DNA of 64,000 bases, taken from NCBI GenBank assembly GCA_014379625.1, contig JACMLJ010000036.1:1-64000 (forward strand). Direction: 5' to 3'. The translations under genes were made by a program, and so were the position numbers. The DNA comes from Ferruginibacter sp. (GTDB taxonomy: Bacteria; Bacteroidota; Bacteroidia; Chitinophagales; Chitinophagaceae). A model generated the notes under the pieces. The model did not search any database, had not been told where the DNA came from, and saw nothing but the letters and a program-made list of their open reading frames with translations. This document shows, one piece after another, positions 53,536-63,044 of this stretch (positions are counted from its first letter, which is position 1; every line of letters begins with the position of its first letter).

Positions 53536-54663
53536 ATGAACAGAATTTACTTCGACAACGCAGCTACCACTTCACTTGACCCGCAGGTACTTGAAGCAAT
53601 GATGCCTTACCTTACGGAAAAATTTGGTAATCCTTCTTCCATTTATTCTTATGGAAGGGAAACAAGAATGGCCATTGAGCAGGCAAGAAAAAGCGTGGCT
53701 AAAATTTTAAATGCGCATCCCGCGGAAATTTTTTTTACAAGCGGGGGTACGGAAGGCGACAACACCGCAATCCTGTCGGCGGTTAGGGATCTCGGCTGCA
53801 AACATATTATTACATCTTCCATTGAGCATCATGCGGTATCACATATTGTGGAGTATTTGAATAATGCCGACCGCGTCAGTGTAAGTTATGTAAAGCTTTT
53901 GCCGGATGGGCATGTTGACCTTGAAGATTTAGAAAAGTTATTAGCTGCCGCGAAAGATAAAACACTGGTAACCCTGATGCACGCCAATAATGAGATTGGG
54001 AATATACTGGATTTACACGCGGTGGGTAATTTATGCAAATTGTACAAGGCGGTTTTTCATAGTGATACGGTACAGACGGTTGGCCATTTTCCGCTCGATT
54101 TAAGAAATACGCCCGTACATTTTATTACCGCCGCAGCGCATAAATTTCATGGTCCCAAAGGGGTAGGTATTTTGTACATCAATGAAAATGTACGTATCAA
54201 ACCATTTATACATGGCGGCGGCCAGGAGCGGAACATGAGGGCGGGTACTGAAAATATATATGGTATTGTAGGGTTTGCAAAGGCATTGGAAATAGCCACC
54301 GCAGGGTTTGCCGAAGACAGCGCATTTATAGGGGATTTAAAATATTACATGCATCAGCAATTAAAGAAGCATATACCCGGCGTAAGTTTTAACGGGGATA
54401 TTTTTGGAAAAAGTTTATACACAGTTTTAAGTGCGAGTTTTCCAAAATCCGAAAAATCCGAGATGCTGTTATTTAACCTTGATATCAATAATATTTGCGC
54501 CAGTGGGGGTAGCGCCTGCACCTCCGGGGTGGAACAGGGAAGCCATGTGATCAATGCGATCAATAATAACCCCAACCAGGTTACGGTTCGTTTTAGTTTC
54601 TGTAAACATAATTCAACAACAGAAATAGACGAAGTAGTCACCAGGTTAAAAGAATTTATGTAG
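53536..54663 (+). CDS. Cysteine desulfurase (NifS/IscS type)
   Basis: This 375-residue PLP enzyme begins RIYFDNAATTSLDPQVLEAM and binds PLP through Lys203 (AAAHKFHGPKGVG). The persulfide-forming Cys lies in SGGSACTSG near residue 323. It mobilises sulfur from cysteine for Fe-S cluster or thiolation pathways. No isc/suf partner is adjacent, so the exact sulfur acceptor is unclear. Length matches the class I (IscS/NifS) group. Confidence 0.92.
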   Translation: MNRIYFDNAATTSLDPQVLEAMMPYLTEKFGNPSSIYSYGRETRMAIEQARKSVAKILNAHPAEIFFTSGGTEGDNTAILSAVRDLGCKHIITSSIEHHAVSHIVEYLNNADRVSVSYVKLLPDGHVDLEDLEKLLAAAKDKTLVTLMHANNEIGNILDLHAVGNLCKLYKAVFHSDTVQTVGHFPLDLRNTPVHFITAAAHKFHGPKGVGILYINENVRIKPFIHGGGQERNMRAGTENIYGIVGFAKALEIATAGFAEDSAFIGDLKYYMHQQLKKHIPGVSFNGDIFGKSLYTVLSASFPKSEKSEMLLFNLDINNICASGGSACTSGVEQGSHVINAINNNPNQVTVRFSFCKHNSTTEIDEVVTRLKEFM

Positions 54664-54847
54664 ACAAAAATGTACAACCGCAAAATTTTTTTCCACAATC
54701 TGTTATCATGATACCTGTAAATTGGTGCTGTGTATAATTAATGTAATCTTCTATTTCTAAATTCCTCCACAAAAAATCATCAGGGTGCAGGCATAAATAT
54801 TGAAGCTGTGATAATGATAAAAAATTATTCAGCTAAAAAATTATATT

Positions 54848-55354
54848 ATGGGAGATTACAAAAACTTATCTGATAAAGAAGGCATTGATAAATTAAAGGA
54901 GCTCGTAAAATCGGCTGATATTTGCATGTTTGCAAGCCATGCGGATGCAGATACGCTGTCAGCAAGGCCAATGAGTACGCAGGATGTAGATGATGATGGT
55001 ATACTATGGTTTTTCAGCCAGGCGTCCAGTAATAAAAATGCGGAGTTGGAGGCGGACAATCGCGTTCAATTATTTTATGCAAATAAAAACAGTTCAGAAT
55101 ACCTGAGCATATCTGGTAAAGCCACCATTCTCAAAGATGAGCAAAAGGCTAAGGAATTATGGACAGGATGGGTAAAAACCTGGTTTACTGAAGGCCCCAA
55201 CGATCCCGAACTCACTATAATAAAAGTAGAACCGGGTGATGCCTATTATTGGGATACAAAACACAATAAAATGGTAAGCCTGGTCAAGATAATGGCAGGC
55301 GCTATTATCGGTAAAACTATGGATGATAGTGTGGAGGGACATATTACTGTGTGA
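54848..55354 (+). CDS. Pyridoxamine-phosphate-oxidase-fold (stress protein 26-like)
   Basis: This 168-residue split-barrel flavin-binding protein has ADADTLSARPMSTQDVDDDGI, LWFFSQASSNKNAELE and YLSISGKATILKDEQKAKELW, the pattern of the general stress protein 26 subgroup. It probably binds FMN or a related cofactor. It stands alone, with a 184-bp upstream gap and no recognised promoter motif. Confidence 0.85.
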   Translation: MGDYKNLSDKEGIDKLKELVKSADICMFASHADADTLSARPMSTQDVDDDGILWFFSQASSNKNAELEADNRVQLFYANKNSSEYLSISGKATILKDEQKAKELWTGWVKTWFTEGPNDPELTIIKVEPGDAYYWDTKHNKMVSLVKIMAGAIIGKTMDDSVEGHITV

Positions 55355-55389
55355 AACGATTCCCCTGTAAGTGGACGGTAACCGGTGTT

Positions 55390-55875
55390 TTATAAACTGA
55401 TCACTTCACAAATATCATTGCTATGAGCGAATAATTTGCATTCACTGATCGCATTATTTTTGTGCAGGATTAATTTTTTTTGGTCAGTGTAAAAACAATC
55501 GATGCTCGTTTTATCATCATTGCAATAACCTTTGCTATTGTCAAAAACCACACAGGTTGCATTGCGCTCGTATTTTTGGGGATCATTCATTTCAATTTTA
55601 TGTTTTTCTTTCATAAAAATTTCAAACCACCGGGCAATCGCATAATTATAATAGCGGACGGAGTATTTAGAAAATGCCGGATCCATCCCTACCGTATACC
55701 TGGTAAAATTTAAAGTATTCAGTTCAATAACCGGGCTAAAGTATACCCTGTTTCTTTGAGGATCAGTATTGCCGCACCTGAGGTATAACACAGCATAACC
55801 ATATCTTTTTTGAGAATAGGTTGGGGAAGAAAATAAACTAATCAGTAAGAGGATAAACATCAGGCTTTTTAACAT
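55390..55875 (-). CDS. Exported protein of unknown function
   Basis: This 161-residue protein has a clear signal peptide (MLKSLMFILLLISLFSSPTYSQ) and a cysteine-containing mature part with RCGNTDPQRNRVYFSPV, ARWFEIFMKEKH and YTDQKKLI phrases. No known family was recognised. The start at 55875 was chosen over an upstream ATG because of the signal peptide. It is convergent with the stress-protein gene. Confidence 0.6.
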   Translation of the reverse strand: MLKSLMFILLLISLFSSPTYSQKRYGYAVLYLRCGNTDPQRNRVYFSPVIELNTLNFTRYTVGMDPAFSKYSVRYYNYAIARWFEIFMKEKHKIEMNDPQKYERNATCVVFDNSKGYCNDDKTSIDCFYTDQKKLILHKNNAISECKLFAHSNDICEVISL

Positions 55876-56051
55876 AATGCTTTTATTTTTTACCGTTTCA
55901 ATTGGCGCGGATATGCCGGATTTACAACAATGCCTGTTCATTTAGCTTTGGCTTAAGGCATCATATTCATTACAATGTAGATATTTTGGGAAGGTGGTTT
56001 AAGCAGAAAATTTTGAAAGAAGGACAATGATGATAAATGGTAATTCAGTTT

Positions 56052-57095
56052 TTAATTGTACCCCAGTTTATCCGTTAATTCTTTTGGCAACACGGGTAAT
56101 TCCCTCCTGTCAATTAAAAAGCTGTTGAGCTGGGCTATTTCTTTAAAAATATAATGTTTGTCCATTGCGGCTTTCAAATAGCCGGCGCCACTGCTGCCAC
56201 CGGTGCCGATGCGGGTGCCGATCATCCGCTGTACCATATTGATATGGCGATAACGCCAGTTACCCAACTGGTTATCTGTTTCAAGTAATGTGTCTAATAA
56301 CCGGAAGGGAAGTTCCAGCATGGGATACCCGCGATACAACAGGATGAACAATGCGGAGCGGCAGGCTTTTGGGCTAAGCAGCCGGCCGCTGTTAACCGAA
56401 TTATCATTGAAAATTTGTTTAAAAAATACCTCATTGGTTTTTTCCGCTTCGGCCAAACTGTTCACATAAATATATTCATAATCGTTCCAGAAAATGGGCG
56501 ATTGATAGTTGCCTGAAATGGGGTGATAAGTTGTCCAGTATGCGTTGTCGTTTATAAAGGGCATTCGCTCGAGCCAGGTGTTGAGCAGATCGATAACTGA
56601 ATCTTCCTTTTCCGTTTCTTTAATGATACCTACTTCCTTTTCTTTTAACTGGGAAGTGTAATAATCCTGCCTGTGCCGGTTTTGAAATTTTAACCCAAGC
56701 TTTGCTTCCAATTGTTTAAACTGCCAGCTTTGAAAACCGGATGCAGGCCGGAGCATATCCCTGAAATCGAGGAAGTCCATGGGTGTCATGGTTTCTATGA
56801 TATCTATTTGCTGCACCAGTACCTTCAAAATAGTGGTGACCCTTGTAAGACGGTGTACGATGGTTTGCAATTCAGCGGAGTTATCATTCAATGAAGGCCT
56901 GCTCATAATTTCCAATACAGAATCTATTTCAAACTGAATTTGTTTGAACCATAATTCATATGCCTGGTGAATGATAATAAAAAGCATTTCATCATGAGCT
57001 GGCTGCCTGCCGTGTTTAAAACTTTCAGGATGCTGGGCATCCAGGATTTTATCCAGTTGGAGGTATTCGCTGTAATGCACGGTATGATTTTCCAT
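56052..57095 (-). CDS. kynA: Tryptophan 2,3-dioxygenase
   Basis: This 347-residue haem dioxygenase opens the indole ring of tryptophan, giving N-formylkynurenine. Family features are YLQLDKILDAQHPES near the N-terminus, HDEMLFIIIHQAYELWFKQ with the distal-pocket residues, FRDMLRPASGFQSWQFK, and the haem-proximal YRHINMVQRMIGTRIGTGG followed by SSGAGYLK. Length is somewhat above the bacterial average (about 280-310), with extra sequence in the middle. Kynurenine-pathway partners are not in the window. Confidence 0.93.
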   Translation of the reverse strand: MENHTVHYSEYLQLDKILDAQHPESFKHGRQPAHDEMLFIIIHQAYELWFKQIQFEIDSVLEIMSRPSLNDNSAELQTIVHRLTRVTTILKVLVQQIDIIETMTPMDFLDFRDMLRPASGFQSWQFKQLEAKLGLKFQNRHRQDYYTSQLKEKEVGIIKETEKEDSVIDLLNTWLERMPFINDNAYWTTYHPISGNYQSPIFWNDYEYIYVNSLAEAEKTNEVFFKQIFNDNSVNSGRLLSPKACRSALFILLYRGYPMLELPFRLLDTLLETDNQLGNWRYRHINMVQRMIGTRIGTGGSSGAGYLKAAMDKHYIFKEIAQLNSFLIDRRELPVLPKELTDKLGYN

Positions 57096-57308
57096 TTAAT
57101 ATATTGATGGGCCAAACTTACGGAATTAGTAACGGTCATTAAGCATAAGGGGGCAATTTTTATAGATAAAACATCCATTTGGATGATCTGAATATAAATG
57201 GTGAGAAAAGTTCAACAGGATTTCCAAAGATGAATGGAGCGTCGCCAATGAAGTTGAATTCAGGACCATCCGCCGGGAAAAAAATCAATTAACCGGTGAA
57301 GAAAAATA

Positions 57309-59318
57309 TCAACGGATCAGCACCGTACTCCCCTTTAATTCAAACCGTTTACCCGTATCAATATTGGTATAATTTAAGATCCAGACATAGGTGCCGGGAT
57401 CCTGGGGGTTTCCTTTGAATGTGCCATTCCATTTGTTAGTCCAGTCCTTTGTTTGAAACAGCAACTGTCCCACGCGGTTGTATACCCTGAATATAAGGTC
57501 CCTTGCTTTGTAGGCATTGGTTGGATAAAGAAAATCATTGAGCCCGTCGTTATTGGGAGAAAATCCTTTGGGGATGGCAATATAACAGTTGCCTACTACG
57601 CGAATAGTATTGGTGGCAGTATCTGCACAACCGATATCATTTTTCACAATTAACTGCACGGGAACATCCCTTATCACATTTGTAGAAAGGAAAAATTGTG
57701 GCGGGGGAGCCTGCAGCGTACTCTGGTTGCCGTTACCAAAATTCCAGGCCCATGAAATCACCGGGCCGGTACTGGTGTCAGTAAACGCTGCCGGATCACC
57801 CGGGCAAACAACCGCCGTTGATAGAAAGGATGCTGTGACATTATTGTTTAATAAAACTGTTGAAGTGGAGGTATCACTGCAATTGCCATTGGATACAATT
57901 AAGGTGGCTGATTTTGTGCCAAAGGTTCGGTATGTAATGGAAGTGTCCATAGCACCACTGCTGATGGTATGCTCAAAACTCCATTTCCAGCTATTCACGC
58001 CGTTTCGTCCGTCATGCACATAGTTTACCGTGTCTGCAATGCAACCGAAGCGGATAGCGGAACTAAAAAGGGCGGAAACGGTATCAGTTGTAGTAAAGCT
58101 TTTGAAAGATCCTGCCACGGTCTGCACCCCGCATTCATTAATGACCGTATTGCCATCAGACCCGGTTTGCAGCCTAACCTGGAAGGCACCCGCACGGTGG
58201 ATAGGCGCGGATAACCGTACCTGTATAATACTGGTAAACCCGGCGGCATTACAAATACCTGATGCCCCGGATACAGCTACCGCCGAAGTACCCGTCACCA
58301 CAAAATCGCTGCCATCTGCCGCGATCGAATTGCAAAAGATCGGGTCTTTAAAAACAAGGTTCAGCACATCGGGGGCACAACCTGTTTTCGAAAGGCTGTC
58401 CATGGGTGTCGGAATTAAAGGGAATACCGTAACCGGCAGAGATTGTCCGGAAGGTATGCTGCGGTTGCAGTTATCCAGCAAATTATTACCGTCGGTTCCG
58501 GTTTCAATACGGATCGTGTAATTACCGGGCGGTAAAATGCCACCCAGTTTGATCACTACTGAATCCATGTCAAACCCGGCGCTGCAACCAATGCCCGTAG
58601 CGCTGATAATGGGGGCGATGGCGGGCGAAATACTAAAATCGCTGCCATTGGCCGCAAGACTGCTGCATTTCATTTTCTTATTGAGTTTGACGGAAATGCT
58701 GGTGCCGTCACAGGCTGCCCTCGCCTGTTTTAAAATTGGGTTTACAGGGTCTGTAATATTTGCGGTACCACCCCCAAACGATAAGTAATACCCGCTTTGC
58801 GAATTGCTGAAATGACTCACCAGCAGGATGTATTCATGACCCTGGATAAGTGTGGGCATACTGCTAAACCGGGGAACCCCTGTTCCATCGCACCTCGATA
58901 AAGACGTGCCGAGACTGCTGGCGCCTGTTAAACCACCATCGCCCGACCAGTTGCAGGCGACAAAAAGACTGGCATTGGTGTAAACATCATCGGGATTGTG
59001 GTTGGTTATATCAAATATTTGCCAGTCGTAGTCATCGGTTATGGTATTTGGCGTAATTAAAAAACCCAAGGTGCCTGCAGTAAAACAGGTGAATTTATAC
59101 CAGTATGGATTTTTATCAGTAAGCGGTACTGCTGTGCATGGGCCTGGTACCTGCCGGTCGCCGCAAATTGGAACCGAGGCTATGCTGAAAGTATCTATGC
59201 CACATACGGGGAATGCCGTACCCGGATTTTGTCCTAAAGCGGTACAGGGTGTCTGGGCAAAACCATTCCTTAAAAGAATAACCAGGAATATAAATAGTAG
59301 TAGTCTTTTATTGAACAT
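57309..59318 (-). CDS. Secreted PKD-domain protein with type IX secretion C-terminal domain
   Basis: This 669-residue extracellular protein has a signal peptide (ending GFAQ), an N-terminal region with repeated NxxS-rich beta-domains, and two PKD-like domains (about residues 405-490 and 495-570; text such as SWKWSFEHTISSG and SWAWNFGNGNQST). A C-terminal gliding-motility/T9SS type-B domain (about 575-669) follows, with PKGFSPNNDGLNDFLYPT and GTYVWILNYTN. It is expected on the cell surface or in the medium. The substrate is unknown. Confidence 0.88.
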   Translation of the reverse strand: MFNKRLLLFIFLVILLRNGFAQTPCTALGQNPGTAFPVCGIDTFSIASVPICGDRQVPGPCTAVPLTDKNPYWYKFTCFTAGTLGFLITPNTITDDYDWQIFDITNHNPDDVYTNASLFVACNWSGDGGLTGASSLGTSLSRCDGTGVPRFSSMPTLIQGHEYILLVSHFSNSQSGYYLSFGGGTANITDPVNPILKQARAACDGTSISVKLNKKMKCSSLAANGSDFSISPAIAPIISATGIGCSAGFDMDSVVIKLGGILPPGNYTIRIETGTDGNNLLDNCNRSIPSGQSLPVTVFPLIPTPMDSLSKTGCAPDVLNLVFKDPIFCNSIAADGSDFVVTGTSAVAVSGASGICNAAGFTSIIQVRLSAPIHRAGAFQVRLQTGSDGNTVINECGVQTVAGSFKSFTTTDTVSALFSSAIRFGCIADTVNYVHDGRNGVNSWKWSFEHTISSGAMDTSITYRTFGTKSATLIVSNGNCSDTSTSTVLLNNNVTASFLSTAVVCPGDPAAFTDTSTGPVISWAWNFGNGNQSTLQAPPPQFFLSTNVIRDVPVQLIVKNDIGCADTATNTIRVVGNCYIAIPKGFSPNNDGLNDFLYPTNAYKARDLIFRVYNRVGQLLFQTKDWTNKWNGTFKGNPQDPGTYVWILNYTNIDTGKRFELKGSTVLIR

Positions 59319-59554
59319 AGCTATGGGTAAAGGTATATTAATGATGCTTTAAATGGCCATTCTGCTGCAATTGTTAATATTTTTTAACAAGACTTCGCGG
59401 ATTGGGGGGCTTTTGAAAACCGGGTGGCCCCGCTGGTTATGACAACATTAAAACTGGTATTGGTTGCATCAGCATTTAATTTAAACAGCCGGTAAAAATT
59501 ATTTTTGGTTTTGATAATTGTGATCAGTTGATCCATCACTGAGAACCTGAATTT

Positions 59555-62182
59555 TTATTTCACCTTCGCCTTCACTTCCTGTAATTTAAGTAGTGCTTCT
59601 ACCGGTGTCAGCCTGTTGATATCCACCGCATCCAGTAGTGCGCGGATTTCTTCAAAAGTGGCGGAGTGTGCGTCAAAAATGCTGAGTTGTATTTTAGGGG
59701 CACTTAGCTTTTTAATGTTTTCATTTAGGTTTGCCGCCTTTCCGTCTTCCCGGTTATCCCTGCTTTCCTCTAATTGTAATAAAATTTCGTTTGCCCGTTC
59801 TATTAAGCCGGGGGGCATTCCCGCCATTCGAGCCACATGTATGCCAAAACTGTGTACACTGCCGCCGGGTGCCAGTTTACGCAGGAAAATAATTTTATTG
59901 CCTGCTTCCTTATTGGTGACATGATAGTTTTTCACCCCGGGCAATTTATTCTCCAGTTCATTCAATTCGTGATAATGGGTAGCAAATAATGTTTTAGGGG
60001 TGCTGGCTGATTTGTGCAGATATTCCACGATACTCCAGGCAATGGAGATACCGTCGTAAGTAGAGGTTCCCCGGCCAATTTCGTCCAGCAGTATCAAACT
60101 CCGTGAGGTAATGTTGTTGATGATACTCGCCGTTTCGTTCATTTCTACCATGAAGGTACTTTCACCGCCACTTAAATTATCACTTGCGCCAACCCTGGTA
60201 AATATTTTATCAGTGAGCGGGATTTTGGCATCACTGGATGGTACAAAACTACCCATATGCGCCATTAAAGTGATGAGGGCGGTTTGCCGCAGGATCGCAC
60301 TCTTTCCACTCATGTTGGGGCCCGTTAAAATAATGATCTGCTGGGTAGCGGGGTCCAGGTAAATATCATTGGCTATATAACTTTCCCCCACCGGTAAATT
60401 TCTTTCAATCACCGGGTGGCGACTATCTTTTATATCCAGGATATTGCCCTCCTGTAGGGCCGGTTTTTTATAATTGTACTGTAGTGCGTTATTGGCAAAA
60501 CAGGTGATACAATCCAGCACCGCCATCACGTGCCCGTTTACCTGCATGGGTGCGATAAAATCCTGCAACTCATTCATTAATTTTTCAAAAAGTTGCAGTT
60601 CTATCAGCAGTATCTTATCCTCTGCACCGGTTATTTTTTCTTCATATACTTTTAATTCGGGCGTAATGTAACGTTCTGCGTTGGCCAATGTTTGTTTGCG
60701 GATCCAGGTTTCCGGTACCTTGCTTTTGTGTAAATTGGTTACTTCCAGGTAATAGCCAAACACGTTATTAAAACTTATTTTTAAAGAAGATATACCTGTT
60801 GCCAACGCTTCTTTTTGTTGCAGTTCAACCAGGTACTCTTTTCCCCCGCTTGAAATTTTCCTTAGCTCATCCAGTTCCTCATTTATTCCGTTTGCGATGA
60901 CCCCCCCCTTTGAAGCCAGTGCAGGAGGGGTTTCGTTGATCTCTTTTATAATTTTATCGAAAATATATTTACAGGGATTCAGCGAATCGCCTAATCTTTT
61001 TAAATATTCATTGCTGGTGGTGGCGCAGATGGTTTTAATGGCATCTGTTTGTAATAAGCCCCTGGCAATCTGCAAAACCTCTCTCGGGTTTACTTTTTTC
61101 AACGGCACTTTGCTCACCAATCTTTCCACATCGCCGGCCTGTTTAATATGCTGGGCGATCTTATTTCTTGCATCCACCTCCTTAATCAAAAATTCAACGG
61201 TGTCTAAGCGTTCCTTAATTTTAATAATATCGTTCAATGGTAATACCATCCAGCGTTTTAATAAGCGTGCACCCATGGGCGATGCCGTATTGTCCAATAC
61301 TTTCAGCAAGGTATTGCTGCCATCGGCGCCGCCAAACAATTCTAAGTTCCGGATGGTAAACCGGTCCATCCATAAATGTTCCTCCCTGTCAATTCTTTGA
61401 ATGGAAGTGATATGACCCAGGTTGGGATGCTCGGTATCTTTTAAATAATGCAGGATAGCGCCTGCTGCAATTATACCCACCCTCAAACTGTCTATGCCAA
61501 AACCTTTGAGGCTATGGGTACCAAAGTGTTTTAATAAACTTTCGGTAGCATAGGCTTCCGCAAAGATCCATTCATCCAGGGCGTAGGTAAAAAATTTACT
61601 GCCAAAATATTCTTTAAAAAGCTTCTGGCGGTTGCGTTGAAAAACAACTTCAGCAGGTTTCAGGCTCTGCAATAATTTATCCGCATATTCCCGGTCACCT
61701 TCGGCGATAAAAAATTCACCCGTACTGATGTCTAAAAAAGCGATACCGATCCGGTAGCTATCAGATTTAGATTCTTCAAAATGAAGGGCGGCCAAAAAAT
61801 TATTGCTGTTATGATCCAGCAATTTGTCATTGGTAGCCACGCCGGGTGTAACTAATTCGGTGACCCCCCTTTTTACAATCCCTTTTGCCTGTTTGGGATC
61901 TTCTAACTGATCGCAGATAGCCACCCGGTAACCGGCTTTTACTAATTTGTGCAGATAGGTTTCCAGCGCGTGGTGCGGAAAGCCTGCCAGTTGAGAGGAA
62001 TTGGCATCACCATTATTTCTTTTGGTAAGGGTAATACCCAAAACGCCGGAAGCATTTACAGCATCCTGGCCGAAGGTTTCATAAAAGTCGCCCACCCGGA
62101 ACAGCAGGATAGCATCAGGGTACCGGGCCTTGATAGCATTGTGCTGCTGCATGAGTGGGGTTTCCCCGGTTGACTTGGCCAT
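59555..62182 (-). CDS. mutS: DNA mismatch repair protein MutS
   Basis: This 875-residue ATPase has the mismatch-contacting F33-Y-E35 motif in GDFYETFG, a connector and lever region, the P-loop GPNMSGKSAIL, Walker B LILLDEIGRGTSTYDG, and ATHYHELNELE. Length is normal (E. coli 853). Its start is next to an octamer-type repeat (62192-62223). No mutL is adjacent. Confidence 0.97.
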   Translation of the reverse strand: MAKSTGETPLMQQHNAIKARYPDAILLFRVGDFYETFGQDAVNASGVLGITLTKRNNGDANSSQLAGFPHHALETYLHKLVKAGYRVAICDQLEDPKQAKGIVKRGVTELVTPGVATNDKLLDHNSNNFLAALHFEESKSDSYRIGIAFLDISTGEFFIAEGDREYADKLLQSLKPAEVVFQRNRQKLFKEYFGSKFFTYALDEWIFAEAYATESLLKHFGTHSLKGFGIDSLRVGIIAAGAILHYLKDTEHPNLGHITSIQRIDREEHLWMDRFTIRNLELFGGADGSNTLLKVLDNTASPMGARLLKRWMVLPLNDIIKIKERLDTVEFLIKEVDARNKIAQHIKQAGDVERLVSKVPLKKVNPREVLQIARGLLQTDAIKTICATTSNEYLKRLGDSLNPCKYIFDKIIKEINETPPALASKGGVIANGINEELDELRKISSGGKEYLVELQQKEALATGISSLKISFNNVFGYYLEVTNLHKSKVPETWIRKQTLANAERYITPELKVYEEKITGAEDKILLIELQLFEKLMNELQDFIAPMQVNGHVMAVLDCITCFANNALQYNYKKPALQEGNILDIKDSRHPVIERNLPVGESYIANDIYLDPATQQIIILTGPNMSGKSAILRQTALITLMAHMGSFVPSSDAKIPLTDKIFTRVGASDNLSGGESTFMVEMNETASIINNITSRSLILLDEIGRGTSTYDGISIAWSIVEYLHKSASTPKTLFATHYHELNELENKLPGVKNYHVTNKEAGNKIIFLRKLAPGGSVHSFGIHVARMAGMPPGLIERANEILLQLEESRDNREDGKAANLNENIKKLSAPKIQLSIFDAHSATFEEIRALLDAVDINRLTPVEALLKLQEVKAKVK

Positions 62183-62191
62183 AAGCTTAAT

Positions 62192-62268
62192 GTGAAAATT
62201 TGAAAATTCGATAATATGAAAATAAGGGCTGCCCTAATTTTCACAGTTTCATATCTCAAATTTGCTAA
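62192..62268. repeat. Octamer palindrome between mutS and the methyltransferase
   Basis: Left arm: GTGAAAAT, TTGAAAAT, TCGATAAT, ATGAAAAT (62192-62223). Right arm: ATTTTCAC, AGTTTCAT, ATCTCAAA (from 62237), then TTTGCTAA. Arms are inverted around a small AGGGCTGCCCT core. The third left unit (TCGATAAT) is identical to the third unit at 24441. It lies in the divergent mutS/methyltransferase gap. Confidence 0.65.
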
Positions 62269-62330
62269 TTTATTTGGGCAAAAATAAGGTCTTTATGATG
62301 GTTTGCGATTTGTTTGTGAAAGTTGTGAAT

Positions 62331-62338
62331 TACTTTTG
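62331..62338 (+). promoter_or_regulatory. -7 box (TACTTTTG) for the methyltransferase gene
   Basis: A TAnnTTTG match 21 bp before the ATG at 62360, with TTTG at 62309-62312 in the position of the -33 element (18 bp upstream). Confidence 0.55.
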
Positions 62339-62359
62339 CCGCAAATAAGTTAAGGTGCA

Positions 62360-62947
62360 ATGATTAGAAAACTGGACATGGATGAGCTAAACCGGAAGTC
62401 GGTGGAGGAGTTCAGGCAAGCTGAAAAAATACCGTTGATCGTGGTGCTCGAAAATATCCGGAGCGCCTATAATGTAGGCAGTGTGTTCAGAACGGCCGAT
62501 GCATTTTTATTAGAAGCTATTTACATTTGCGGATATACCTGCATCCCCCCTCACAAGGAAATTAAGAAAACTGCATTGGGGGCCGAGGATAGTGTAGCCT
62601 GGAAACATTTTGAAAAAACGGATTTGGCCATACAGGAATTACACAGACTGGGATATACAGTATATGCAGTAGAACAGGCGGAGGGGAGTATGATGTTGAA
62701 TGATTTACATTTTGCAGCCGGTGATAAAACAGCGGTGATCTTTGGAAATGAAGTGACCGGTGTAGAGCAAAACACCATTCAGCAATGCGGCGGTTGTATC
62801 GAGATACCGCAATATGGCATGAAGCATTCTTTGAATATTGCTACTGCGGTGGGGGTTGTATTGTGGGAACTGGTTAGGACGAGGAAGGCGCCCCGATTGG
62901 CTAAGAAGGAGTTGCCCCCGACCCCTGGAGGGGAAGTCTTCAAATAG
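62360..62947 (+). CDS. SpoU/TrmH-family RNA 2'-O-methyltransferase
   Basis: This 195-residue SPOUT-fold methyltransferase has the family motifs LENIRSAYNVGSVFRTADA (motif 1), VIFGNEVTGVEQ (motif 2) and EIPQYGMKHSLNIATAVGVVLW (motif 3, with the knotted SAM site). It methylates ribose in tRNA or rRNA; the target is not fixed by the sequence. The C-terminal tail is short and Pro/Lys-rich. Confidence 0.92.
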   Translation: MIRKLDMDELNRKSVEEFRQAEKIPLIVVLENIRSAYNVGSVFRTADAFLLEAIYICGYTCIPPHKEIKKTALGAEDSVAWKHFEKTDLAIQELHRLGYTVYAVEQAEGSMMLNDLHFAAGDKTAVIFGNEVTGVEQNTIQQCGGCIEIPQYGMKHSLNIATAVGVVLWELVRTRKAPRLAKKELPPTPGGEVFK

Positions 62948-63044
62948 AATGCTATTTTCCCGCGACTGTTGACGGGGGGTTAAAACAAGTTACAGCCCGC
63001 GAACCCCGGTAACAGCGGGGAGGGCTGGATATTAAAATTGATAA

